A DNA stretch of 33,339 bases, from NCBI GenBank assembly GCA_005880445.1, contig VBGJ01000031.1, forward strand, positions 1-33,339, in the 5' to 3' direction. The position numbers were made by a program, and so were the translations under genes. The DNA comes from Chloroflexota bacterium. Lineage in GTDB: Bacteria; Chloroflexota; Dormibacteria; Aeolococcales; Aeolococcaceae. A model generated the notes under the pieces. It had not been told where the DNA came from and ran no database searches. It saw only the letters and a list, made by a program, of their open reading frames with translations. Below, piece by piece: positions 26,868-33,339 of this stretch; positions within the stretch are counted from its first letter, which is position 1; each line of letters opens with the position of its first letter.

Positions 26868-28454
26868 ATGACCACGGTGACGGCGCCCGAGGCGCCGCAT
26901 CGCGCGGCGGTCGCCGCTCCCACCCCCGGTCGCATCGCCTCGTTTCTCGCCGATCCGCGGCGCGCGCTGTGCGCTGCCGTGCTCGCGCTCACCGCCGTCG
27001 TCGGTCTCGACGCGCTCGGCGACCCCGATGTGTGGTGGCATCTGCGTTTCGGTCGGTGGATCCTCGACCACGGCCGCATCCCCACCACCGAGCTCTTCTC
27101 GTACACGGCGGCGGGCCACCCACTGGTGCCACAAGAGTGGCTCGCCGGAGTCATCTTCGCCGTGCTCAACGGCGCGGGCGGGCTGGCGCTGGTCGCCGTC
27201 GTCATGGGTGCGATCACGTGGAGTGGTTTCGTTGCCACCGCACTGCGGGGACGCATGCGCGGTGCCGGACCCGTCGCCATCGCGCTGGGCCTCGTGCTCG
27301 GCGCCAAGGCTGCGCAACCGGTGCTCGGCACACGACCGCAGATGTTCACGTTCGCCCTCCTCTGCTGGACGCTGTGGGTCGTCGACTCGTATCTGCGCCG
27401 GGGTGGACGTCGCGTGTGGATCCTGCCGCCCGTTTTTCTCCTCTGGGCGAATCTGCACGCGGGATTCATCGCCGGCATCGGTGTGCTCGGGCTCATCGTG
27501 ATCGCCGAGGCGGTGAAACGACGTTTCCGCGCCGGCGAGCTGGTGCAGGCCGAGCGCCTGCGGACCCTCGCGGTCGTCACGGGGGTCAGCGCCGCCGTCG
27601 CGTGCATCAATCCGAGCGGTCCCGGCTTGTACTGGTACGCGCTGACGAGCGCGCCGATGGAGCGAGCGAAAGGCATCATCGAGTGGCAGTCGCCCAACTT
27701 CCACGATCCGGGAATGTGGGCGCTGCTGGCGCTCCTCGCCAGCTTCGTTGCGCTGCGCGCCCTCGGCGCACGGCTCGACTGGCGCGACGCGACACTCGCC
27801 GCCGTCGGTGCGGCACTTGCGCTCTATTCGGTGCGCAACACGTCACTCTGCGTCGCGCTCGTCACGCCCGCGTGGATCGCGATGGCGGGACAGGTCGGCC
27901 CCACATTGGGAGCGCGATTCGGCGTGCGCGCAGCACGCGTGCGCGTGACGAGGGCGGCGGTTGCCACGGGCGCCGCCATCGTGTGTGCCGGCGTGGTGGC
28001 GGTGGGCTATACCACGACGCGCGTCGCCGCCGATGCGTCACCCTCCGGCGTGGCGGCGGCATACCCCGCGTGCGCGGTCGATGTGCTGTCGCGCGCGCCT
28101 GGTGCGCAGCGTGTCTTCGCCGCATACGCGACCGGAGGCTTCGTCATCGACCGCCTCTGGCCACGCGCCACCGTCTACGAGTACGGTGAGTCGTACGCGC
28201 TCGGCGCCACGACGTTCGCCGGCTATTACCGCATCGCCTCGGGTACGCGCGCAGCACCCACGGCGTTGCAGCTGCTCGAGGCGAGCCACACCAGCGCCGT
28301 CATGTATCCCGCCGGTGCACTGACCACCGAGCTCGACCACACGCCCGGATGGACGCGCGTGGTCGACGACCACGGCACGCTGCTCTACGTTCGTGGCAAG
28401 GCGTCGTGGGCGTCCGGCTCCGCCTGCGCGGCGAGCCACGCAGCATCGCGCTAG
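26868..28454 (+). CDS. Multi-pass membrane protein, GT-C glycosyltransferase-like
   Basis: 528 residues with about ten membrane segments up to residue 395, then a small extracytoplasmic domain of about 130 residues. GDPDVWWHLRFGRWIL near residue 45 carries an acidic DPD at the first loop, and a HGRIPTTELFSYT plus VPQEWLAG pattern follows; this arrangement is seen in polyprenyl-sugar-dependent GT-C transferases and their relatives of unknown activity. Substrate and activity cannot be assigned. It stands as a single gene, convergent with the DUF3105 gene five bases away. Confidence 0.7.
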   Translation: MTTVTAPEAPHRAAVAAPTPGRIASFLADPRRALCAAVLALTAVVGLDALGDPDVWWHLRFGRWILDHGRIPTTELFSYTAAGHPLVPQEWLAGVIFAVLNGAGGLALVAVVMGAITWSGFVATALRGRMRGAGPVAIALGLVLGAKAAQPVLGTRPQMFTFALLCWTLWVVDSYLRRGGRRVWILPPVFLLWANLHAGFIAGIGVLGLIVIAEAVKRRFRAGELVQAERLRTLAVVTGVSAAVACINPSGPGLYWYALTSAPMERAKGIIEWQSPNFHDPGMWALLALLASFVALRALGARLDWRDATLAAVGAALALYSVRNTSLCVALVTPAWIAMAGQVGPTLGARFGVRAARVRVTRAAVATGAAIVCAGVVAVGYTTTRVAADASPSGVAAAYPACAVDVLSRAPGAQRVFAAYATGGFVIDRLWPRATVYEYGESYALGATTFAGYYRIASGTRAAPTALQLLEASHTSAVMYPAGALTTELDHTPGWTRVVDDHGTLLYVRGKASWASGSACAASHAASR

Positions 28455-28459
28455 CGCGC

Positions 28460-29119
28460 CTACGGCCCTGCGGCTTCGGGGGCGCCCTGATATCGGTGAT
28501 TCAGGTAGAAACGATTGAACTCCGCGATGCTGAAGTTGGGAATGGGGTCGTACCAGTCCCACGACACGGCGGCGAACGGAACGTCCATGGTGGGCCACGG
28601 GATGATGATCACCTTCGGGTACGCGAAATTCGGGTCCGCGGGCAGAGAGTGGTACCAGTCTCGCAGCTGCTGGAACTGCGTGGAGCATCCGCTGGGACAG
28701 TTGTAGAGCGCAACGGTGTAGCCGTGCTCCAGGTTGTGCACCCAGTATTCCGCCGGGACCACCTTGTTGTATGCGCCCGCCTGGATGGGAGCGTCGCCGT
28801 AGCCGAGGTTGTAGTGGCATCCGCTCGTCGGCGGGTTGTGGTTGTAGGAGACCTGCGCCGGCGGCTGCACGTGCGTGTGCGGCATCTCGTCGATCGCCTG
28901 GCCCACCGCCGGGAGGTTGTTCACCCCCGCGGGCTTGATCGAACCTTTGCTGCCGGCGAAGTAGTTCGCGGTGCTGCTGGTGGGACATGTCGAGTTGCCC
29001 ACGTACTGGATGGTCGGCAGCTGATCGAGGCTGGGATTGTTGCTGGGAGCAGTGGGTGCACCGCACGCCGCCACGGCGAGCGCCAGGGCGAGCGCGAGCG
29101 GTGGCAAGACCCTCATCAC
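28460..29119 (-). CDS. DUF3105 lipoprotein
   Basis: 219 residues. An N-terminal lipoprotein signal (LALALALAVAAC, acylated Cys at residue 19) is followed by a Thr/Ser/Asn-rich linker and the DUF3105 domain: PHTHVQPPAQVSYNHNPPTSG, then YWVHNLEHGYTVALYNC, with several conserved His and two Cys that could bind metal or form a disulfide. The function of the family is unknown. GTG 29119 is preferred over the adjacent ATG 29116 because a TAGAGT box ends exactly six bases before it, as at other leaderless starts in this window. Confidence 0.85.
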   Translation of the reverse strand: MMRVLPPLALALALAVAACGAPTAPSNNPSLDQLPTIQYVGNSTCPTSSTANYFAGSKGSIKPAGVNNLPAVGQAIDEMPHTHVQPPAQVSYNHNPPTSGCHYNLGYGDAPIQAGAYNKVVPAEYWVHNLEHGYTVALYNCPSGCSTQFQQLRDWYHSLPADPNFAYPKVIIIPWPTMDVPFAAVSWDWYDPIPNFSIAEFNRFYLNHRYQGAPEAAGP

Positions 29120-29125
29120 GCGATC

Positions 29126-29131
29126 ACTCTA
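29126..29131 (-). promoter_or_regulatory. Leaderless-type -10 box of the DUF3105 gene
   Basis: TAGAGT on the minus strand, six bases before GTG 29119. Confidence 0.4.
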
Positions 29132-29160
29132 CCAATGGCAGGTTGGGGTACCGCACGTTG

Positions 29161-29166
29161 TACGGT
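29161..29166 (+). promoter_or_regulatory. Leaderless-type -10 box of coaE
   Basis: TACGGT ends six bases before ATG 29173; no Shine-Dalgarno sequence lies between them. Confidence 0.35.
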
Positions 29167-29172
29167 CGGCGC

Positions 29173-29784
29173 ATGCGGCTCATCGGGCTGACCGGCGGCA
29201 TCGCCACAGGCAAATCAGAGGTGGCGGCCATGCTCGCTGAGCACGGCGCCACGGTGGTCGACGCGGACGAGCTGGCCCGCGAGGTGGTGCGTCCAGGCGA
29301 GCCGGCGCTTGCCGACATCGCAAGCCGGTTCGGTGCCGGTGTGCTCACCCCGGACGGCACCCTCGATCGCGAGCGGCTCGGAGAGATCGTGTTCGCAGAC
29401 GCGAGCGCACGGCGTGATCTCGAGGGCATCACGCACGCACGCATCGCGGCGCTCATGCAGCAGCGCATTGCAGACGCGGCCGCGCGTGAGGCGCCCGTCG
29501 TCGTCCTCGACATCCCCTTGTTGCTCGAGCGCGACCTCGAGAACACGGTCGACGGCGTCCTGCTCGTGCACGCGCCCGCCGGGGTGCAGCTGGCGCGCGT
29601 CGCGTCACGCGATCACCTGACCGATGACGCGGCGCGTCAGCGGCTCGCCGCACAGCTGCCCATCGATGAGAAGCGCACCCGTGCCACGTGGATCATCGAC
29701 AACAGCAGCGACCTCGATTCGACGCGGCGTCAGGTGGATGCGTGGTGGCGTGAAGTCATCGAGGTTCGCCCACCAGGCCGGTGA
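29173..29784 (+). CDS. coaE: Dephospho-CoA kinase
   Basis: 203 residues, the normal bacterial length. It phosphorylates the 3'-hydroxyl of dephospho-CoA, the last step of coenzyme A synthesis. The P-loop is GGIATGKSE with Lys14; VVDADELAREVV follows, as do the lid segment (SRDHLTDDAARQRLAAQ) and the C-terminal WIIDNSSDLDSTRRQVD. ATG 29173 is the family start; upstream in-frame codons are antisense of the DUF3105 gene. The 3' end overlaps the convergent TetR gene by 29 bases. Confidence 0.96.
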   Translation: MRLIGLTGGIATGKSEVAAMLAEHGATVVDADELAREVVRPGEPALADIASRFGAGVLTPDGTLDRERLGEIVFADASARRDLEGITHARIAALMQQRIADAAAREAPVVVLDIPLLLERDLENTVDGVLLVHAPAGVQLARVASRDHLTDDAARQRLAAQLPIDEKRTRATWIIDNSSDLDSTRRQVDAWWREVIEVRPPGR

Positions 29785-30412
29785 GCAGCAGCCCGAGCAT
29801 CTGCTCTTCGTCATGCGCAAACGCCTCGGCGCTGTCGCGTTGTAGCGTGCCGATCACGTAGCCGGTGAGCACCATCTCCGCGGCGCCGAAGACAATATAG
29901 GTGGCCAGCTGTGGATCGAGATCGCGCGCCACCTCACCCTTGTCCCGCGCCTCTTGGATCATCGACTCGATGGCGTCGAAGGCGACCAGCACGGTGCCGA
30001 TGTCGTGCGACTCGAGAAACTCATACGAGCGGCTGATCTCGTTGATCATGATCGTCATCAGATCGGGCTCGCGGCGAGAGATCTCCACCCAGAAGTGCAC
30101 CAGGCGCCGCATCCGCTCGGCGAACGGCAGCGGCATGCTGCCCACCTCGTGCAAGTATCCGATGTATTGCGCCCACCGCTCGGAGAAGATGGCGGCCAGA
30201 ATGTCGTCCTTGTTGCGGAAGTAGTGGTACACGAGCCCATACGCGATCCCGGCCTGCTCGGCGATGTCCGCAACGCGAGCGCCGTGAAATCCCGAGCGTG
30301 CAAAGACCTCCGTCGCCGCGGCGAGGATCCGCTCACGCGTTTCGGCGCTGCGCTTGCTGCGTGGTGCGCGTCGCTGCTCCGCACTCTCCGCGCCCTCCGC
30401 GCCGGCGTTCAT
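29756..30412 (-). CDS. TetR-family transcriptional regulator
   Basis: 218 residues. The N-terminal DNA-binding domain (about 25-70) shows RERILAAATEVFARSGFHG, then VADIAEQAGIAYGLVYHYF with the YHYF recognition helix and KDDIL after it. The C-terminal helical ligand domain resembles that of acyl-CoA-responsive regulators of fatty-acid degradation, but this is a guess. Its ATG overlaps the stop of the CaiB-type gene by four bases, so the regulator is made together with a CoA-thioester enzyme, which supports an acyl-CoA-type effector. Confidence 0.92.
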   Translation of the reverse strand: MNAGAEGAESAEQRRAPRSKRSAETRERILAAATEVFARSGFHGARVADIAEQAGIAYGLVYHYFRNKDDILAAIFSERWAQYIGYLHEVGSMPLPFAERMRRLVHFWVEISRREPDLMTIMINEISRSYEFLESHDIGTVLVAFDAIESMIQEARDKGEVARDLDPQLATYIVFGAAEMVLTGYVIGTLQRDSAEAFAHDEEQMLGLLLTGLVGEPR

Positions 30413-31578
30413 CGCACGGCGCCCTCCGCGGCGAGCGCGTCGAGCGCGGCGTCGTCGTAGCCCGCGTCACCGAGGACATTGCGCGTGTCCGCACCCCAGC
30501 CGGGCGGCTGGCGCCGCACACGCCTCTCGGAGCGGCTGAGCCGGATGGGAAAGCCGACCTGCGCGACCGGACCGGCGGCGCCGGGCGCGAGCCACATCCC
30601 GCGGTGCTGCACCTGCGCTTGGTCGAACACCTCGTCCAACTGCAACACCGGCTCGCAGCACACGTCTTCGTCGCCAAGCTGCGCGGCGAGCTCGGATCGC
30701 GTCTGCTGCGCGAGCGTGCTCTGTAGCTCATCCGCCACGCGTTGTCCCTCGGCGCCGTCGGCGAATGCCGAGTCGGCCAGGTGCGGCAGCCCCAGCGTGG
30801 TCACCAGCTCACGCCAGAACTTCGGCTCCAGCGCACCCACGCTCACCGCGCCGTCCGCACACCTGTACATGCGGTAGCAGGGATACCGTCCGTTGAGCGT
30901 GAGCGTCGCGGGGCCGGCAACCTCGCCGGTTGCGAAGTACACGGCGGCATGCGGCGCCATCCACGCGATCAACCCGTCGAGCATGGCGATGTCGCAGTGC
31001 TGTCCCTCGCCGCTCCGTGACCGCTCGTGCAGCGCGGCGAGAATCGCCACCGCGGCGTGCAGCGCCCCCGCGCCGATGTCGCCCACCTGCAGCGCCGGCA
31101 TGGCGGGCACGCCGTCGGTGCGCCCACCGATGCTGAGCACGCCGGCACGCGCCGCATAGTTGAGATCGTGACCAGCCCGCTCGCGAAACGGTCCATCCTG
31201 GCCATAACCCGTGACGCTGCACATGATGATGCGCGGATTGATCGTGCGTAGCGCTTCGTAGCCAAGCTCGAGACGGTCCATGACGCCCGGCCGGAAGCTC
31301 TCGAGCACGACATCGGCGGTGGACACGAGCCGCAGGAAGGCGTCGCGCCCGGCGGGATGCTTGAGGTCGAGCGCCACCGACCGCTTGTTGCGATTCAGCG
31401 CATGGAACATCGCCGAGTACTCGTCCACCAGTGGGGGCATCCAGCGGAGGTAATCACCCGAGGTGGTGTCCTCGATCTTGATGACGTCGGCACCGAGGTC
31501 GGCGAGGAGCAGCGTACAGAACGGGCCGGGAAGCAGCCGCGAGAGGTCGAGGATGCGCACGCCGTCGAGTGCCGTCAT
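30409..31578 (-). CDS. CaiB/BaiF family CoA enzyme, alpha-methylacyl-CoA racemase type
   Basis: 389 residues, whereas racemases are usually about 360. Family III fold signs: MTALDGVRILDLSRLLPGPF, ADLGADVIKIED, and NRNKRSVALDL. The segment GHDLNYAARAG is typical of alpha-methylacyl-CoA racemases, and His137 with Asp167 (QVGDIGAG) have the same 30-residue spacing as the catalytic His126 and Asp156 of the M. tuberculosis enzyme. That favours epimerisation of 2-methyl-branched acyl-CoA over CoA transfer. A TACACT box lies nine bases before ATG 31578. A CoA-transferase activity cannot be excluded. Confidence 0.88.
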   Translation of the reverse strand: MTALDGVRILDLSRLLPGPFCTLLLADLGADVIKIEDTTSGDYLRWMPPLVDEYSAMFHALNRNKRSVALDLKHPAGRDAFLRLVSTADVVLESFRPGVMDRLELGYEALRTINPRIIMCSVTGYGQDGPFRERAGHDLNYAARAGVLSIGGRTDGVPAMPALQVGDIGAGALHAAVAILAALHERSRSGEGQHCDIAMLDGLIAWMAPHAAVYFATGEVAGPATLTLNGRYPCYRMYRCADGAVSVGALEPKFWRELVTTLGLPHLADSAFADGAEGQRVADELQSTLAQQTRSELAAQLGDEDVCCEPVLQLDEVFDQAQVQHRGMWLAPGAAGPVAQVGFPIRLSRSERRVRRQPPGWGADTRNVLGDAGYDDAALDALAAEGAVR

Positions 31579-31587
31579 CGTCGCGCG

Positions 31588-31593
31588 AGTGTA
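31588..31593 (-). promoter_or_regulatory. -10 box of the racemase-tetR operon
   Basis: TACACT on the minus strand, nine bases before ATG 31578; the leader would be only two or three bases and there is no ribosome site. Confidence 0.35.
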
Positions 31594-31658
31594 GCAACCG
31601 CCCTACTTGTGACTGCGCTGCGAAAGGCCCTGTGTTAGATTCGACGTGAGGTCGCTTG

Positions 31659-32696
31659 ATGGTCACCAACGGCGACGTGATACGCACACTGGAGCGGGTT
31701 GCAGACCTGCTCGAGATCACCGGCGAAAACGTCTACAAGGTGCGCGCGTACCGCACTGCGGCGGTCCAGGTGGAGAACCTCGGCGAGCCGCTCGCCGACA
31801 TCGCGGCCCGCGAGGGCCTGCTCACCCTCGGAGGGTTCGGGCCCGCCATCGCGGAGAAGGTCTCGGAGCTGCTCGCCACGGGCCGGCTCGGGTTCCTGGA
31901 GCAGCTCGAGGCGAAGGTGCCGCCGACGCTGCTCGCGATCTGCGAGCTCCCCGGCGTGGGCCCGCGGACGGTGGCGCTTCTGTGGCACGAGGCGGGCATC
32001 ACCACCATCGACGAGCTGGAGGCGGCGGCCAGGAGCGGCCGGCTCGCCGGCACCCCTCGGCTGGGCGCCAAGACGATCGAGCGACTGGTGGCAGCGCTCG
32101 ATGCCCGCAGCGATCATGGCGCCGCCCCACGTCGGGCGCGCGTCGAGGTCGAGCCGCTGGCGCAGATGCTGTGCGACGCGCTGCGCGCGCTGCCCGAGGC
32201 CACGCACGTCGCCGTCGCCGGATCGTTTCGCCGCGGTCGCGCCACGGTGGGCGACCTCGACATCGTCGTGGCGACACATGAGCCGGCGCGCGTTCTCATT
32301 GCGTTTGCCGCGCTTCCTCAGGTGGAGCGAGTGCTGCTGCGCGGCGACACCAAGTGCTCGGTGCACGCCGGCAACGGGTTTCAGGTCGACTGCCGCGCAG
32401 TGGCCTCGGAGGAGTTCGGCTCGGCGATGCAGTACTTCACCGGCTCGCAGGCGCACAACGTCAGGCTGCGCGGACGCGCGCTCCGCATGGGGATGACCCT
32501 GAACGAGTACGGCCTCTTTCGTATCGACGACGCCGTACGCGTCGCCGGGGAGACCGAGGAGGGGATCTACGAAGCGCTCGGCCTGCGGTGGATCCCACCG
32601 GAACAGCGCGAGGACAAGGGCGAGATCGACGCCGCAGTGATCGAGGCCGTCGACGTCATCGGCACGCGCTCCAAGAAGACTGCGAAGCAGGTGTAG
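31659..32696 (+). CDS. polX: Family X DNA polymerase core, without PHP domain
   Basis: 345 residues from ATG 31659, with GAGG seven bases upstream; a TTAGAT box lies at 31635-31640. The N-terminal helix-hairpin-helix region (about 1-145) contains LLTLGGFGPAIAEKVSELL and ICELPGVGPRTVALL. The nucleotidyltransferase palm has GSFRRG and the metal-binding Asp199-L-Asp201, with the third Asp244 in QVDCRAV, and the dNTP/finger block YFTGSQAHNVRLR. The frame ends at REDKGEIDAAV, exactly where the PHP exonuclease domain starts in long bacterial PolX (about 570 residues). Gap-filling polymerase activity in base excision or end-joining repair is expected, without the 3'-5' exonuclease or AP-endonuclease activity of the PHP domain. 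Confidence 0.9.
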   Translation: MVTNGDVIRTLERVADLLEITGENVYKVRAYRTAAVQVENLGEPLADIAAREGLLTLGGFGPAIAEKVSELLATGRLGFLEQLEAKVPPTLLAICELPGVGPRTVALLWHEAGITTIDELEAAARSGRLAGTPRLGAKTIERLVAALDARSDHGAAPRRARVEVEPLAQMLCDALRALPEATHVAVAGSFRRGRATVGDLDIVVATHEPARVLIAFAALPQVERVLLRGDTKCSVHAGNGFQVDCRAVASEEFGSAMQYFTGSQAHNVRLRGRALRMGMTLNEYGLFRIDDAVRVAGETEEGIYEALGLRWIPPEQREDKGEIDAAVIEAVDVIGTRSKKTAKQV

Positions 32697-32698
32697 GC

Positions 32699-33223
32699 AT
32701 GGACGAGCTCGTCATCAAGGTGCCGGCGCCGTTCAGCGGCATCGAGGATGTCGGCTTCAGCGCCCGGTATCCGGCGCAGCCACGGCTGGAGCCGCTGCGC
32801 GACGTTCCCTTCTTCGTGGAGGGGCCGCCGCGACCGATGCAGATCCTGGTGCAGCGCCTGGCGCTGTTCGCCGACAAGGACCAGCTCGTCGGTGCAGGCG
32901 ATGACGAGGCCTATTCGTGGACGCAGCCGGTGCAGCTGACCGACGAGGTTTGCATCATGGCGTTTCGCGACCACAGCACGCACGCCCCGCTCGGCATCGA
33001 CGCCGGTGCGGATGCGGCGCAGGTGATCAGGAGCTACGTCTGGAACCTTGTGCGTCCGTTGGCGTTCACGTTTCTTCGCGACTGCGTCAGGCTCGGCGGC
33101 CTGCGTCTTGCCGAGCGCATCTCGGTGGTGCTCGACACCGGGAGCCCGCCGCTGGTCGACCTGGAGATGCAGCGCGCCGCCATCACGCGCGAGAACGGGA
33201 GCCTGCTGCTCTTCGGTTTCTAG
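32699..33223 (+). CDS. Unknown soluble protein downstream of polX
   Basis: 174 residues from ATG 32699, two bases after the polX stop, so cotranscription is nearly certain and coupling is likely. The protein alternates strands and helices and has no membrane segment, no Cys/His cluster and no nuclease motif that I can see; SYVWNLVRPLAFTFLRDCVR is its most hydrophobic helix. I do not recognise the family. The position where the PHP domain would be encoded makes a functional link to PolX worth testing, but the sequence is not PHP-like (no HxH or Asp/His metal motifs). Confidence 0.7.
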   Translation: MDELVIKVPAPFSGIEDVGFSARYPAQPRLEPLRDVPFFVEGPPRPMQILVQRLALFADKDQLVGAGDDEAYSWTQPVQLTDEVCIMAFRDHSTHAPLGIDAGADAAQVIRSYVWNLVRPLAFTFLRDCVRLGGLRLAERISVVLDTGSPPLVDLEMQRAAITRENGSLLLFGF

Positions 33224-33339
33224 GCGAAGGGGTTGACCACTTCCACGATGCCATATACACGTCCATGCTCAAAGTCTTCGGAGAACATTTGAGAGAGCCC
33301 GAATCGTTCCGCATACGCCCACATGTGCGCGTCGGACCA
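33220..33339 (-). CDS. PIN-domain (VapC-type) protein, C-terminal end; rest outside window
   Basis: The last 39 residues are readable on the minus strand: SDAHMWAYAERFG, then LSQMFSEDFEHGRVYGIVEV and VNPF before TAG. This matches the end of PIN ribonuclease toxins, where the Asp of SDAxxWA and the Asp of SEDF are two of the metal-binding acids and the hallmark end is VxNPF. The stretch has visibly more A+T than its neighbours, which often goes with toxin-antitoxin mobility. The stop overlaps the end of the convergent gene by four bases. The antitoxin would lie beyond the window edge. Confidence 0.75.
   Translation of the reverse strand, partial: WSDAHMWAYAERFGLSQMFSEDFEHGRVYGIVEVVNPFA

Overview
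This is a G+C-rich bacterial chromosome segment, dense in genes and with no prophage, transposon, rRNA or CRISPR array. The gene set is mostly housekeeping: gltX with a tRNA-Glu, cfa, thiD, clpB, queF, coaE, dacA, a moxR/DUF58/transglutaminase operon and polX. Many start codons are GTG. Several genes have a TAnnnT -10 box only 6-7 bases before the start codon, which points to leaderless mRNAs. This fits Actinomycetota, Chloroflexota or Candidatus Dormibacterota-type organisms, but I cannot place it more exactly from sequence alone.

Layout. 1-3567: end of a cupin gene, an alpha/beta hydrolase, tRNA-Glu(UUC), a small membrane protein, gltX and another small membrane protein. 3910-8550: a membrane GAF-GGDEF diguanylate cyclase, a cyclopropane-fatty-acid-synthase-like methyltransferase, thiD and a broken NRDE/TANGO2 gene. 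8560-12384 (minus strand): a cyclic-nucleotide-binding protein, an NRAMP-family transporter, an M-box magnesium riboswitch and a soluble MgtE-like magnesium-sensor protein. 12547-14969: an unrecognised, tightly coupled three-gene operon whose middle gene is a receiver-domain protein and whose third gene carries a frameshift. 14678-19570 (minus): an unknown protein, queF, a queuosine-precursor transporter and clpB. 19614-21401: dacA and a metallo-beta-lactamase-fold hydrolase. 21406-25869 (minus): moxR, DUF58 and transglutaminase genes. 26065-29784: a small HTH regulator, membrane proteins, a DUF3105 lipoprotein and coaE. 29756-31578 (minus): a CaiB/AMACR-type enzyme translationally coupled to a TetR regulator. 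31659 to the end: a PolX polymerase core without PHP domain, an unknown protein, and the C-terminus of a PIN-domain toxin-like protein.

The most interesting locus is 9050-12384. A clear M-box (ykoK) aptamer lies directly upstream of an NRAMP-family gene whose metal-site residues have changed: the TM1 Asn is Gly and the TM6 Met-Pro-His is Ala-Pro-Trp. Immediately upstream is a protein with PRC-barrel, MgtE-N and CBS domains but no MgtE membrane domain. Together these suggest a magnesium uptake module with RNA-level control by Mg2+ and a separate cytosolic Mg2+ sensor. The second candidate is the 12547-14969 operon, a possible unrecognised signalling system.
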